From Psychrobacter sp. P2G3 (lineage in GTDB: Bacteria > Pseudomonadota > Gammaproteobacteria > Pseudomonadales > Moraxellaceae): a DNA stretch of 64,000 bases. Below the pieces are notes generated by a model. The model did not search any database. It was not told where the DNA came from and saw only the letters and a program-made list of their open reading frames with translations. Position 1 is the first letter of the stretch. The number at the start of each line of letters is the position of its first letter. Positions 28,699 through 38,749 of this stretch are shown piece by piece. The position numbers were made by a program, and so were the translations under genes. The stretch covers positions 2,418,001 to 2,482,000 of the forward strand of contig NZ_CP012529.1 in NCBI RefSeq assembly GCF_001593285.1. Reading direction: 5' to 3'.

Positions 28699-28732
28699 AA
28701 AAAAACCTCTTAGAATGCTAAGAGGTTTTTTT
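28699..28732. terminator. Bidirectional terminator between sodC and topA
   Basis: AAAAAACCTCTTAG/CTAAGAGGTTTTTT with an AATG loop. T runs on both strands allow use by sodC and by the convergent topA gene. Confidence 0.9.
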
Positions 28733-28769
28733 GTAGCTTAAAACTATTTATGACCAAGGTAAAAGAGGT

Positions 28770-31424
28770 TTACTCTTCTACCCACTCGCCTTTACGCCAG
28801 TACACACCCCAACGCGTGGCTTTGCCGTTTTTCTCAGAGCCGATATACTGCTCTTTTTTCTTACGTGACCAGCGTAGGATAGTTGGATTGCCATCAGGAT
28901 CTTCATCTGGGCCTTCAAACAGATATTGGAACTTATCTTCCATCTTATCTTTGATTTCTCGTAGCTCAGCAAGCTTTGGCGCACGTGTCTCACGTACTTT
29001 CGGGAACTTAGACGCCGCTAAGAACATCCCAGCTGCCCCTTCACGCAGGATAAAATAATCCTCATGCTTGGTCGATTTTAGCTCAGGCAGATGAATAGGA
29101 TCCATACGCGGCGGTGCTGCTTCGCCAGTTTTTAGCACTTTACGAGTGTTGTCACATTTTTGACAAGCAAAGTAAGGGCCAAAACGTCCGGTCTTTAGCT
29201 CCATTTGCCCATCACACTTATTACAGTCAATGGTTGGTGCATCTGAGCCCGGCACTTCAAACTTACCTTCTTCTAGGATATAACCATCACAATCAGGGTT
29301 GTTACCGCAGATGTGTAGTTTGAGACCACCATCGACGATATAACCGTTCATGGCTGTACCGCATTTCGGACAACGCTTCTTCTCCATCAAATCTTTGACT
29401 TCAGCAGCGTCGTCGTCACCTTCAGCGTCGTCAAGGTTGGCAAAAGCTTCGACTGGCATTAAGTTCTTCGTGCCTTTACAGCGCTCTTTAGGTGGCAAGT
29501 TATAGCCAGTACAACCTAAGAATACACCTGTTGAGCCGGTACGAAGTTGCATTGGACGATCACAAATATCACAGTGTACGTCCGGCACATCGGTCGGATC
29601 ATTAGGACGCATGCCGTCTTTATCTTTAGCATGTTCAAGCTTAAGCTTAAAGTCACCGTAGAAATTATCTAGCACATCTTTCCAGTCTTGTTCACCTTCT
29701 GCAACGTGATCGAGTTTGTCTTCTAGGGCAGCGGTAAAAGTATAATCCATCAAGTCTGGGAAGCTGGCTGTCAGTCTATCAGTTACGATGTCACCCATTT
29801 TTTCGGCAAATAAACGCTTATTCTCAAGCTTTACATAACCACGATCTTGAATAGTTGAGATGATTGATGCATAAGTCGATGGACGACCGATACCTTTTTT
29901 CTCAAGCTCTTTAACTAAGCTTGCTTCAGTAAAGCGTGGAGCTGGCTTGGTAAAATGCTGACTTGGATCAAGCTTATCAAGGATAAGCTTATCGCCTTTT
30001 TTGACATCAGGTAACAAGGTATCGTCAGTCTTGGCTGGTGGCATCACTTTAGTATAGCCATCAAAAACCATGGTACGACCACGAGCTTTTAGCTCAACGT
30101 CATCTGCACCAACAAATAGATTTACAGACAGATATTTTGCTGGCAGCATCTGACAGGCGACAAACTGACGCCAAATTAGCTCGTATAGACGTATTGCATC
30201 ACGCTCAACGCCTTTCAGCTGAGTGGACTTCATATTGACGTTAGAAGGACGAATGGCCTCATGCGCTTCCTGTGCGCCTTGCTTATTACCATAGAAATTT
30301 GGCTTTTCTGGCACATACTTTGCGCCATAGCTGTCTTCAATATAGCCACGCACAGCAGCGAGCGCATCACCAGATAAGAAAGTCGAGTCGGTACGCATAT
30401 AAGTGATATGACCAGCTTCGTATAAGCGCTGTGCCAAAATCATAGTCTTTTTGACAGAGAACCCTAAACGTGTACTTGCCGCTTGCTGCAATGTCGAGGT
30501 GATAAACGGCGCACTTGGACGCGATTGCGTTGGCTTCTCTTCGCGCTCTTTAACGATAAAGTCGCTTGAATTAAGCACTTCTAATACTTTATCAGTCTGC
30601 TCTTTATTGACAAGCTTTAGCGTTTTGCCGCCTTGCTTGGTTGCTTCTAGGCGAATACCAATCTCTTCAGCGTCTTTTTTGCTAGTGGCAATGTGCGTAT
30701 CAGCATGAATCTGCCAATATTCCTCTGGAATAAAAGCGCGAATCTCATGCTCACGTTCGACCACTAAGCGCATGGCAACCGACTGTACACGACCTGCAGA
30801 CAGACCGCGAGCAACCTTTTGCCACAGTAATGGCGATACCATAAAACCAACGACCCGATCCAAAAAGCGCCGCGCCTGTTGTGCATTGACGCGATCGATA
30901 TCGAGTTTTGACGGCTGCTTAAAGGCATTTTGAATGGCAGATTTGGTAATCTCGTTAAAGACCACGCGCTCATACTTGCTATCTGCACCACCGATGACTT
31001 CTTTGAGATGCCAAGCGATTGCCTCCCCTTCTCTATCCATATCCGTTGCGAGATAGATTTTGTCAGCGTCTTTCGCTAAAGCCTTTAGCTCTTTGATAAC
31101 TTTGGTCTTGTTTGGCAGTACTTCGTAGACTGCAGCCCAGTCGTGCTCTGGGTCTACGCCCATACGCCGTACCAGCGCTTGCTGTGCTTTTTCTTCTTTG
31201 CTCAGAGTTTCATCTTTTTTAGTGCTTGTCGCTTTCTTAGCGCTTTTACTTGCACCTACCGGCAAATCACGGACATGACCAATACTTGAGCGTACGATAA
31301 AGTCATCGCCAAGGTATTTATTAATTGTTTTAGCCTTGGCTGGTGATTCGACAATGACTAATGACTTGCCTTTCGGTTTGTCAGAAGCAGAAGCCGGACT
31401 TTTTTTAGTTGTAGTTTTTGCCAT
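28770..31424 (-). CDS. topA: DNA topoisomerase I
   Basis: 884 residues from ATG 31424; an in-frame GTG four codons earlier has no better ribosome-binding site. Type IA topoisomerase relaxing negative supercoils. The TOPRIM domain starts [18 protein letters not shown] and contains [17 protein letters not shown]; the active-site tyrosine lies in [15 protein letters not shown] (Tyr342). Three C-terminal zinc-ribbon motifs follow, with Cys pairs at [18 protein letters not shown] and [18 protein letters not shown]. An inserted basic/acidic stretch after the TOPRIM start ([20 protein letters not shown]) is typical of the Moraxellaceae form. Convergent with sodC. Confidence 0.97.
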   Translation of the reverse strand: MAKTTTKKSPASASDKPKGKSLVIVESPAKAKTINKYLGDDFIVRSSIGHVRDLPVGASKSAKKATSTKKDETLSKEEKAQQALVRRMGVDPEHDWAAVYEVLPNKTKVIKELKALAKDADKIYLATDMDREGEAIAWHLKEVIGGADSKYERVVFNEITKSAIQNAFKQPSKLDIDRVNAQQARRFLDRVVGFMVSPLLWQKVARGLSAGRVQSVAMRLVVEREHEIRAFIPEEYWQIHADTHIATSKKDAEEIGIRLEATKQGGKTLKLVNKEQTDKVLEVLNSSDFIVKEREEKPTQSRPSAPFITSTLQQAASTRLGFSVKKTMILAQRLYEAGHITYMRTDSTFLSGDALAAVRGYIEDSYGAKYVPEKPNFYGNKQGAQEAHEAIRPSNVNMKSTQLKGVERDAIRLYELIWRQFVACQMLPAKYLSVNLFVGADDVELKARGRTMVFDGYTKVMPPAKTDDTLLPDVKKGDKLILDKLDPSQHFTKPAPRFTEASLVKELEKKGIGRPSTYASIISTIQDRGYVKLENKRLFAEKMGDIVTDRLTASFPDLMDYTFTAALEDKLDHVAEGEQDWKDVLDNFYGDFKLKLEHAKDKDGMRPNDPTDVPDVHCDICDRPMQLRTGSTGVFLGCTGYNLPPKERCKGTKNLMPVEAFANLDDAEGDDDAAEVKDLMEKKRCPKCGTAMNGYIVDGGLKLHICGNNPDCDGYILEEGKFEVPGSDAPTIDCNKCDGQMELKTGRFGPYFACQKCDNTRKVLKTGEAAPPRMDPIHLPELKSTKHEDYFILREGAAGMFLAASKFPKVRETRAPKLAELREIKDKMEDKFQYLFEGPDEDPDGNPTILRWSRKKKEQYIGSEKNGKATRWGVYWRKGEWVEE

Positions 31425-31695
31425 ATGTGACGACACCGTAATAAGTAGATTAAAAGTAAGGTTAGATTCAGCAGCATGGCAATTTTGTTAGCTAATCATA
31501 ATAGCTCAGCGATTTGTGGTAATAAAAGCTGCCAACAAAAACGGTTATCTAACAAACAATAACGATAAAACAAAAATATAGTTATAAAGACGTTACACTG
31601 CTAGGAGTGAAACTGTCAACTGTAAATGACTGCGAGTCTGCCAAAAGTGCTTGCATATTGCCTATTAATGGTGATTAAAAAATACTTTACTAGCT

Positions 31696-32304
31696 CTAAA
31701 GTTTTTTCTGCATTTCAAGCGACCATTTTTCAAGATTTTCTTTAAGCGCTAGCAAGTCTGCCTCAATCAATTTTTGCTGATAAGCAGGATTGGTTGATGG
31801 ACGCACATAAGCGATGTCTTCCCAATAAATAATAATGCTATTGGCCTTGGTTAATAAACCTTTCACAAACGGCTCAATACTCACGGGTAAATCCAGTGGC
31901 ACTTTATCCAAGCTAAAATTGGTTTTTTTGATAGCACTGCCATTATTAGTGTTGCTGTTATTAGTACGAATGGCACTTGGAATAGTAAGCTTAGTGCTAT
32001 CTGTAGTCATATCGATAAAGCTACTATCTGGTCGCCATTGCCCGTCAATCACTTGATAGCGTGCATGTGGCAGTTGCGTATCTTCTAGCACTAAACAATA
32101 CTGACCCATCATCCCTCGACCATATTCATTATCTTTGCCCTTGATCCAGTCAGGACAGGTAACAAGCTTTGGGTTGAGCTGCAGACGACGCGCAGTCATA
32201 CGTAGCTTGTCCAAACGCTGGTCGATACCGCTGGGTTTGAGCGCCATCATACTCCCTAATACAAATAGTACAATGACAATTCCAATCCATAACCCCATGA
32301 CCAT
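31696..32304 (-). CDS. Hypothetical protein with N-terminal membrane anchor
   Basis: 202 residues. One hydrophobic segment (LWIGIVIVLFVLGSMMAL, residues 5-22) anchors a hydrophilic domain. The sequence has a Cys pair (VTCPDWIKG and GMMGQYCLVLE) and the phrase YQVIDGQWRPDSSFIDM; a Ser/Asn-rich middle (IRTNNSNTNNGSAIKKTNF) is low complexity. No family recognised. The ATG at 32304 has AAGG upstream. It lies in the same direction as topA, about 270 bp upstream, and may be a separate unit. Confidence 0.72.
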   Translation of the reverse strand: MVMGLWIGIVIVLFVLGSMMALKPSGIDQRLDKLRMTARRLQLNPKLVTCPDWIKGKDNEYGRGMMGQYCLVLEDTQLPHARYQVIDGQWRPDSSFIDMTTDSTKLTIPSAIRTNNSNTNNGSAIKKTNFSLDKVPLDLPVSIEPFVKGLLTKANSIIIYWEDIAYVRPSTNPAYQQKLIEADLLALKENLEKWSLEMQKKL

Positions 32305-32655
32305 CTTGCCTTATCGTTTAATTAACAAACACCTAATAACGGTGTAAGCATTACTTGTTGATTATTTTTAACTATTGAATACGCTATCGTTATTCTGCAT
32401 TAGCAATATACTAAATGGCGACCATGTTGCCTGATAACGATACGATTGCAAAATACCATGTGCAGACTAATATCGCGACCTTGTGTTCAAAATTCAAGCA
32501 CCAACGCTTACTCTATATAGATAAACCCGAGACAAATACTTCCATATCAGTAACTTAGCAATTGATAATAATTAAATCTAATAACAAGATATGAAAAGTC
32601 GCTGGCAGAAAAAATGCTATGATAAACCATAATTTTAAACGCGCGCAGGTTTATT
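32305..32655. other. 350-bp region between divergent hypothetical and DUF2799 genes
   Basis: No convincing ORF, RNA or repeat. AT-rich sequence that presumably holds both promoters. Confidence 0.35.
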
Positions 32656-33195
32656 ATGAATTATCTTATCAAGCCAAACTCATCGAGCGCTAATTTCACT
32701 AGCAAATTGACCAATAAACTCGTGAATAAATCGGGCATTGCTATATCGCTGATAGGCGTGACACTACTGAGCTTATCAGGTTGTGCAACGACGAAAAGTC
32801 TCACGCCGCAGCAATGTCAGAGCAGCAATTGGCAAGAAGTCGGCTATGCAGACGGTATCCGTGGGCGCTCGGGTGCTTATTTTGGTCAATATACCAATCA
32901 ATGCGCAAGCGTCGGCGGTGCAATGCCCAATCGTATCCAATGGGAGCAAGGACGCCAGCAAGGCCTCAAAAACTACTGTACCGAGCTCAATGCTTATAAG
33001 CTTGGCCGTGAAGGTTATGACTGGCAACCAGTCTGTCCGCTTGAAGGCATTGAAAAGTTAGAGGAAGCCTACTCTCAAGGACGTTACTATTATATCCGCC
33101 AGCGTGATCTTGACTATCTACGTTCGCCTTACCCATTTGGCTATGGACCTGGCCGCTTTGGTTATGGCTATCGTCCATTTGGCTATGGTTGGTAA
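32656..33195 (+). CDS. DUF2799 lipoprotein
   Basis: 179 residues. A long polar N-terminus precedes a signal segment (GIAISLIGVTLLSLSGC) with lipobox Cys at about residue 43. The DUF2799 pattern follows: NWQEVGYADGIRGRSGAYFG, QWEQGRQQGLKNYCTELNAY, KLGREGYDWQPVCP. The C-terminus is Gly/Tyr/Phe-rich (PFGYGPGRFGYGYRPFGYGW). Probable envelope lipoprotein; function unknown. The ATG at 32656 gives an unusually long pre-lipobox region, but in-frame ATG codons nearer the lipobox are lacking. Confidence 0.85.
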   Translation: MNYLIKPNSSSANFTSKLTNKLVNKSGIAISLIGVTLLSLSGCATTKSLTPQQCQSSNWQEVGYADGIRGRSGAYFGQYTNQCASVGGAMPNRIQWEQGRQQGLKNYCTELNAYKLGREGYDWQPVCPLEGIEKLEEAYSQGRYYYIRQRDLDYLRSPYPFGYGPGRFGYGYRPFGYGW

Positions 33196-33262
33196 AGGCT
33201 GTGGTTGGCAACAGCTGATGTTAAGTTTTATTAAAGCTAAGAAACGATATAAAATAAATACA

Positions 33263-33338
33263 GTGTTACTGGGATAAATTTTGCGCAGCCTCTGTCAGCG
33301 TAGACACAGCAAGCAAGTAAAATTTATACCAGTGACAC
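33263..33338. repeat. Dispersed palindromic repeat, copy A
   Basis: 76 bp with imperfect terminal inverted repeats GTGTTACTGGGATAAATTTT and its partner ending ACCAGTGACAC (18 of 20 pair). The centre reads GCGCAGCCTCTGTC and ACACAGCAAGCAAG. Related copies lie at 39908-39979 and 56807-56882. Copies A and C also share the left flank ATAAAATAAATACAG. Confidence 0.85.
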
Positions 33339-33390
33339 GTTATAATGTTTGTACTCTTTTCATTTAAGATTAACTATAAAATAAAGGAAA

Positions 33391-33414
33391 CCTCGCAAGG
33401 TTGCCCAAGCGAGG
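33391..33414 (-). terminator. Possible terminator downstream of exbD
   Basis: CCTCGC/GCGAGG hairpin about 135 nt past the exbD stop on the minus strand, followed by TTTCCTTTATTTTA. The T run is broken, so this is a moderate call. Confidence 0.5.
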
Positions 33415-33549
33415 CCGGAGGAAAAGTTTATTATTTTAATTGTTCTTCTTATTGTCTTGCTGATTTTTTTATTGATAAGTTTGCTGGTTTTTTTAGTCAG
33501 CTTGCTGCTATAAGACTGTTATAAAAGTTATGGCATTGAGCCAATAATA

Positions 33550-33951
33550 TTACTCGTTAACAAAGGCTATCTTGCTGAGTCCAGCTTCACTAGCAGCAGC
33601 CAATACTTGCGCCACGGTATCATACTTGCCTTCTTTATCAGCACGCAGTTGCACAGAAGGATCTTTACCAGCTGCGCTTTGCTGTTGCAGTCGCGTTTCT
33701 AGCTCTTCCATACTGATTGGATCACTATCCCAAAATATTCCTGCGTCTTTATCAATACTGATCTGAATGGCTTCTGGCGGTGTTTCATTTAGCTCAGCAC
33801 TAGTCTTTGGCAAGTCTAACGGCACCGTCGGATTTAACACCGTCGCTGTTAATAAAAATATAATCATCAATACCAGCATGATATCGATGAGTGGAATGAG
33901 GTTCATCTCACTCATACTTTGACTATCATCATCACCCAGTTGAAATGCCAT
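33550..33951 (-). CDS. exbD: ExbD-type biopolymer transport protein
   Basis: 133 residues from ATG 33951 (AGAAG upstream; an in-frame TTG four codons earlier is less likely). One transmembrane helix near the N-terminus contains the proton-translocating Asp in LIPLIDIMLVLMIIFLLTA. The periplasmic domain includes PKTSAELNETPPEAIQISID and QLRADKEGKYDTVAQVLAAA, the ExbD/TolR fold. With ExbB it uses proton-motive force to energise TonB. Third gene of the tonB-exbB-exbD set. Confidence 0.94.
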   Translation of the reverse strand: MAFQLGDDDSQSMSEMNLIPLIDIMLVLMIIFLLTATVLNPTVPLDLPKTSAELNETPPEAIQISIDKDAGIFWDSDPISMEELETRLQQQSAAGKDPSVQLRADKEGKYDTVAQVLAAASEAGLSKIAFVNE

Positions 33952-34054
33952 AGTTCTTCTCAATATTTTTAATTATTCGCCATACATTTAAAACGTTGTC
34001 GATTATCTCTAGCTATCGTTCTTTTTTGCTTACAACGCTATCAATGAACACTCA

Positions 34055-34741
34055 TTAAGGTTGTGATGGTGCTGAGCTACGATAAGGCTTTGCTTGCTGA
34101 GCTTCATTTGTATCTGCGTTATGACCCTGCACTAGCTGTGTTTGCGTAGTGGTAGATTTATTATCTATTGACGGCTGTTGTGTGGCTAATCTGGTAGATT
34201 GTGCCAGTAAGTCATGCGCTCTATCGTTGGCGTGATACATTACACGGCGATTGATACGCACCGCAAGGTTGTAAAACACTACCGCTGGAATAGCGACCGC
34301 AATACCAAGCCCTGTCATGATAAGCGCTTCACCAACCGGCCCTGCTACTTGTCCCAATCCCGCCTGCCCGCTCGTGCCGATGTTATGCAGCGCATGAAAA
34401 ATCCCCCACACCGTCCCAAACAGTCCAATAAAGGGCGCAATCGCGGCAGTCGTGCCGAGGATTGGCAATCCGCGCTCACTGGCAAAGCGGTAGCGACCTA
34501 TATGCTTAAGTAGCGTCTGCTCGATGACCAAACGATGAGTGGCTGCATCAGAATCTATCAAATCAGACTGTTTAGCAGCAATCTGCTGACTCAATTCATC
34601 AGCGACATTGGCGGCCAGTTTGCGACTTTGTAGTACACGAATAATACCCGTTACCCAAGAGATAATAGATAAAGCGAATAGCAGAAAGAACAAGGTTCTG
34701 GTCACCATATCGCTATATTGCCAGTAGGTCGTAAAGTCCAT
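34055..34741 (-). CDS. exbB: ExbB-type biopolymer transport protein (MotA/TolQ/ExbB family)
   Basis: 228 residues with three hydrophobic segments: the first near residues 13-30, then PILGTTAAIAPFIGLFGTVW and ALIMTGLGIAVAIPAVVFYN, the family signature. It forms the proton channel that powers TonB, in the inner membrane with ExbD. The C-terminal ~40 residues are Gln/Thr/Ser-rich and extra. Lies 119 bp after tonB and 103 bp before exbD, all minus strand, so very likely one operon. Confidence 0.95.
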   Translation of the reverse strand: MDFTTYWQYSDMVTRTLFFLLFALSIISWVTGIIRVLQSRKLAANVADELSQQIAAKQSDLIDSDAATHRLVIEQTLLKHIGRYRFASERGLPILGTTAAIAPFIGLFGTVWGIFHALHNIGTSGQAGLGQVAGPVGEALIMTGLGIAVAIPAVVFYNLAVRINRRVMYHANDRAHDLLAQSTRLATQQPSIDNKSTTTQTQLVQGHNADTNEAQQAKPYRSSAPSQP

Positions 34742-34860
34742 GTCAGATTCCTTAGTTTTTTATGCAATCACATAATGCTGCTACGCATATTATGCCTCGC
34801 CTTATCATGAAAATTATAAATAAATATTTTTTAAGAACAAGTAAGATTAAAATCAATTAA

Positions 34861-35883
34861 CTAAGGTACAGCGTAACTAATAGGTAATGTCACATTTCCT
34901 ACCACTGGTTCACCATTCTTAGTAAAAGGTTTGAATTTTCCAGAGCGTACTTGACGCTGCGCTTCTTTGTCTACTATTGAATTGCCCGAGGATTGAGCAA
35001 CTCGCACACTATCGATACCGCCCTGTTTATTTACTCTCAATATCAATACGACATTAAAGGTATCACCAGAAAGGGCTCTACGTGAAGCACGCTCAGGAAA
35101 GCTAAAGTTCGGTGCGGATGCCCAATTTGCATTGCTAGCAGTGAAATTCACTGGTGTATTATTTGCTGCGGCTTTTGCCTTAGCGCTTACTCGTGCTGCA
35201 GCCTCAGCCGCTTCTTTCGCCGCTTTTGCTGCGGCTGCTTGTGCATCACGGGCAGCTTTAGCGTCTGCTATTCTTTTGGCTTCTGCAACCGCATTCGCAT
35301 GAGCTTCTTGAGCTGCTTTTTCCGCTTGTGCTGCCACTATTTTACGCTGCTCATTAGCAGTTGATGTATCGATTATAGGCTCTGGTAACGGCTGTTGGAG
35401 TTTTTCTTTCGGAGCTTCTTTTTTAGGAGTCTCTTTTTTAATAATATCGGGATTTTTTTCTTCTACTTTTACGATAGGTGCTATATCAGGTTTTTCATCT
35501 CTCACCACTGGCTCTATTGGTTTTGATGGCGTATCTACCTTAGCTTTGGGTACTGGTTTAGCTTTGGATACTGGTTTAGCTTTGGATACTGGTTCTTGTT
35601 CAGGTTTAGTTTTTTCCGTTGGTTGAGATTGTGCTTTTGGCTGAGGTTCAGGCTCTTGTTTAGCTGCTTGCTCTTTCGCTTCTACCTCAGCAATGGCATT
35701 TTGGGCAGGTAATGATACAAACTCAATCTCGATAGGTGGTTTTTCTTTAGACAGCTCAACTTTCGGTTCAGGCGTTTTTATTGCTACCAAAGCCACTGCC
35801 GTAAGCACGTGTAGTCCCACAACTATAACAACAGCTATGATTATCGATCTAAGTGGTGGCGCGTCTAAATCCGTTGAACTCAT
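34861..35883 (-). CDS. tonB: TonB energy transducer
   Basis: 340 residues. An N-terminal helix (IIIAVVIVVGLHVLTAVALV) anchors it in the inner membrane; a long Pro/Lys/Glu spacer includes KPVSKAKPVSKAKPVPKAK, then an Ala-rich coiled coil (about residues 185-245). The C-terminal TonB domain runs from SFPERASRRALSGDTFNVVL through VRVAQSSGNSIVDKEAQRQV to GNVTLPISYAVP. It contacts the TonB box of outer-membrane receptors. The spacer is partly built from three 18-bp DNA repeats (35539-35592). A Fur-box-like sequence lies upstream at 35954-35972. Confidence 0.95.
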   Translation of the reverse strand: MSSTDLDAPPLRSIIIAVVIVVGLHVLTAVALVAIKTPEPKVELSKEKPPIEIEFVSLPAQNAIAEVEAKEQAAKQEPEPQPKAQSQPTEKTKPEQEPVSKAKPVSKAKPVPKAKVDTPSKPIEPVVRDEKPDIAPIVKVEEKNPDIIKKETPKKEAPKEKLQQPLPEPIIDTSTANEQRKIVAAQAEKAAQEAHANAVAEAKRIADAKAARDAQAAAAKAAKEAAEAAARVSAKAKAAANNTPVNFTASNANWASAPNFSFPERASRRALSGDTFNVVLILRVNKQGGIDSVRVAQSSGNSIVDKEAQRQVRSGKFKPFTKNGEPVVGNVTLPISYAVP

Positions 35884-35953
35884 AACAGCCTAATATTTAT
35901 ATTTAATCGACGTACAATCGCGTTGATAGGATTACAATGGCGTAGATAATAAT

Positions 35954-35972
35954 GCAAACGATAACTATTATC
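35954..35972. promoter_or_regulatory. Fur-box-like site upstream of tonB
   Basis: GCAAACGATAACTATTATC agrees with the consensus GATAATGATAATCATTATC at 14 of 19 positions. It lies about 70 bp before the tonB ATG, fitting iron-responsive control. Confidence 0.6.
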
Positions 35973-36154
35973 AATAACAAATTTAGATTATTTCTCTCAT
36001 TGTCAAATCCTTTACAACCACTATTGTACGGCTATTTAACTAAAGAAAAGCTTTATTCTAGTTAAATTTTCCTACCCGAAACTCTATTCATCCAACAAAT
36101 TACGGCTATCGAACAATAGCACTAAAAGGCAATATTTATGAATTATCCTTGATA

Positions 36155-36201
36155 GTTAATAACAACCATTATCATTTATATTGATAATGAGTCTCAATTA
36201 C
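36155..36201. promoter_or_regulatory. Fur-box-like cluster upstream of the siderophore ABC operon
   Basis: GTTAATAACAACCATTATC (36155-36173) matches the Fur consensus at 15 of 19 positions. GATAATGAGTCTCAATTAC (36183-36201) matches 13 of 19, beginning with a perfect GATAATGA. Together they lie 210-260 bp before the substrate-binding-protein gene, in the 530-bp gap between it and divergent tonB. No ORF lies in that gap. Confidence 0.6.
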
Positions 36202-36413
36202 TTTATCATAACCTCTAATTTACTATTCCATTCCGTCCTGCTAAAACTATAAACTTTAAAAACCAGTTAATAAAAAATAATAAATTGAATTAGACAAATC
36301 AGCGAGCACTGTATTAGCGTGCACAACAACGCTAAACAAGCTCTTTTTACTTTCTTATATTTGCAGTTACTTTACTAAAAGACTGCACAAACCCGTAATA
36401 TACCGAGTTATTT

Positions 36414-37469
36414 ATGCCTACTAACACCTTCTGCTCTAGCCGTTCTACTGCCTCTTCTTTTAAACGTCCACTATTGACTGTCATGATGACAGCACTAGTT
36501 GCCAGCATTGGCTTGACAGCTTGTTCGTCACCTGACTCTAGCGATTCTGAAGTAAATGATACTAAGGTGGAGAATAACACTGCTGATGCCGCCTCGAATG
36601 TCGCTAACAACGATGCTGTTTCAGTGGCTACCATTGAAGTGGGTACGGTCAAAGGCCCTGTAAGTCTAGCGATAAATCCATCACCATTGGTAGTCTATGA
36701 TATGACCTTGATGCAAGATTTGGCAGCGCTGGATGTGGCGGTCGATGGCATGCCAAGTAGGCTACATTTAGACAATTTACACTCAAAAACTCAGCCTGAG
36801 CCAAAATCAGTCGGTACGGTATTTGAGCCAGACCTTGAAGCGTTAAATGCCATGCAGCCACAAGCTATTTTGGTCGGCTCACGGATGGCAGAAAAATACG
36901 ATGCGCTTTCAAGCATTGCGCCAACGCTTGATATGACCATTGATACGGCAAATATTTATGAGTCGAGCAAGCAACGTCTGCATGATTTGGGTGCATTGTT
37001 TGGTAAAAGTGATCAGGCAGCAAAACTGCAAGGCAATATCGATGGGCTCATCGACGAGACCAAAGTATTAACCAAAGACAAAGGTAAAGGCTTAGTGGTG
37101 ATGGTAAATGGTAACAAACTGTCCGCCTACGGTGATAAATCACGCTATGGCTTTATTCATACAGTATTAGATATCCCGATGGCCGATGACCAAATCGCCG
37201 ACGCGCGTCACGGTCAACCCGTATCTTTTGAGTATCTACAAAAAACCAATCCAGACTGGTTATTCGTCGTCGATCGTAGTGCGGCAATTGGCGAAGACGG
37301 CGCTGGTGCCAAAGCGGTATTGAACAATCCACTGGTCGCGCAAACCAATGCTTGGAGTAAAAATCAAGTGGTCTACCTTAGCCCAGATTCTTACCTAGCA
37401 TTCGGTGGTTACTATCAATGGATGCAAGACTTGACTACCATTAAAGATGCTTTTGCTAGCGCGAAATAG
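36414..37469 (+). CDS. Siderophore ABC transporter substrate-binding lipoprotein (FatB/BauB/CeuE-like)
   Basis: 351 residues. The signal peptide has a lipobox around LVASIGLTAC (Cys near residue 41). The periplasmic binding fold includes LVVYDMTLMQDLAALDVAVD, AMQPQAILVGSRMAEKYDAL, GKGLVVMVNGNKLSAYGDKS and PDWLFVVDRSAAIGEDGAGA, the pattern of ferric-siderophore binding proteins such as FatB, CeuE and YclQ. It delivers ferric siderophore to the permeases that follow. First gene of a plus-strand set ending at 40783, with Fur-like sites upstream. Confidence 0.92.
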   Translation: MPTNTFCSSRSTASSFKRPLLTVMMTALVASIGLTACSSPDSSDSEVNDTKVENNTADAASNVANNDAVSVATIEVGTVKGPVSLAINPSPLVVYDMTLMQDLAALDVAVDGMPSRLHLDNLHSKTQPEPKSVGTVFEPDLEALNAMQPQAILVGSRMAEKYDALSSIAPTLDMTIDTANIYESSKQRLHDLGALFGKSDQAAKLQGNIDGLIDETKVLTKDKGKGLVVMVNGNKLSAYGDKSRYGFIHTVLDIPMADDQIADARHGQPVSFEYLQKTNPDWLFVVDRSAAIGEDGAGAKAVLNNPLVAQTNAWSKNQVVYLSPDSYLAFGGYYQWMQDLTTIKDAFASAK

Positions 37470-37527
37470 ACCTGATAACGATACGAGCCATATTTCTTAA
37501 TTACCCATTAATAAGCCAGTAGACGTT

Positions 37528-38628
37528 ATGTCGTTATTTTCATCTCGCGCTCATGCCAGTGTCAAAGACAATCCTGCTTTGCCAGCTGCACCATCAAGTT
37601 GGCAAAAAAAGACCAGTAGTGGCCTGAGTCCTAAACATCAACGTGCCGCCATACCACCGTGGTTAATCAACACGGGTAGCCTCATTATCATGGGGCTTTT
37701 GGTGTTGTTAAGTTTATCGATTGGGGTGGCAGATTTTTCGTGGTCAGGTATCTTGCACAGCATTATTAATCATAGCGCCAACTCAGACAGCTCACTGCTA
37801 TTGGTCAGCCGCATACCGCGTACCATTGCCATCATTTTGACTGGTATCGCCATGGCGGTTGCAGGGATGATTATTCAAGTGGTGCTAAAAAACCGCTTTG
37901 TCGAGCCATCAATGGTTGGGGCAACTCAAAGCGCGGCACTGGGTTTATTAATAGTTAGCTTACTATTTCCAGCCAGTGCGCTCATTGTAAAAATGGGCGT
38001 TGCGACCATTACTGCAATGTTTGGCATGATGCTATTTATGCTGCTCATTCACCGTATTCCGCCAACAGACTTTTTGATGATTCCGCTGATTGGCATTGTA
38101 TTTGGCGGCATTATTGAAGCGGTGACAACCTTTATCGCTTATCAAACTGAATCGTTACAGATGCTTAGCGTTTGGCAGTTTGGTGACTTCTCTGCTGTAT
38201 TAGCCGGTCGTTACGAGCTGTTGTGGCTGACGGGCGCACTGTGCGTGCTGGCTTATATCATCGCCGACAAGCTAACCATCGTCGGGCTGGGCGATAACAT
38301 CGCGTTGAACTTAGGGATTAGTAAACGCCAAGTCACGTGGCTTGGCGTCGGTATGGTGGCAATGATGAGCGCTGTCGTTGTGGTAACGGTTGGTATGATT
38401 CCCTTTATTGGCTTGGTCGTACCCAATATCGTCAGCCGATTGATGGGTGACAAATTACGCCGTAGCTTGCCAGCTGTCGCCCTACTAGGTGCTTCAGCAG
38501 TACTGCTCTGCGATATCATCGGGCGCTCTATTCGCTACCCGTTTGAAGTGCCAGTCGCTACTGTCTTTGGTGTGGTCGGCACCGTACTATTTTTATGGCT
38601 GTTATTACGCGCGCCTGCTGAGCAATAA
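37528..38628 (+). CDS. Siderophore ABC transporter permease (FecCD family, first subunit)
   Basis: 366 residues with about nine hydrophobic segments after a polar N-terminal ~45 residues. FecCD hallmarks: SRIPRTIAIILTGIAMAVAG, NRFVEPSMVGATQSAALGLL, LGISKRQVTWLGVGMVAMMS, and the end GLVVPNIVSRLMGDKLRRSL. It forms half of the inner-membrane channel with the 38750 gene. Similar to FatD/CeuB/YclN. Lies 58 bp after the binding protein. Confidence 0.92.
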   Translation: MSLFSSRAHASVKDNPALPAAPSSWQKKTSSGLSPKHQRAAIPPWLINTGSLIIMGLLVLLSLSIGVADFSWSGILHSIINHSANSDSSLLLVSRIPRTIAIILTGIAMAVAGMIIQVVLKNRFVEPSMVGATQSAALGLLIVSLLFPASALIVKMGVATITAMFGMMLFMLLIHRIPPTDFLMIPLIGIVFGGIIEAVTTFIAYQTESLQMLSVWQFGDFSAVLAGRYELLWLTGALCVLAYIIADKLTIVGLGDNIALNLGISKRQVTWLGVGMVAMMSAVVVVTVGMIPFIGLVVPNIVSRLMGDKLRRSLPAVALLGASAVLLCDIIGRSIRYPFEVPVATVFGVVGTVLFLWLLLRAPAEQ

Positions 38629-38749
38629 TATATATCAATAAGACAGCTCCCTAATTGTTATTAACTCTTTTCTTAATTTATTCGTCCTGTTGTCTGCTTA
38701 GATAAGCTTGGCGTTGTTACTATTAAAGGTAGCATAGTAGGATTTATGT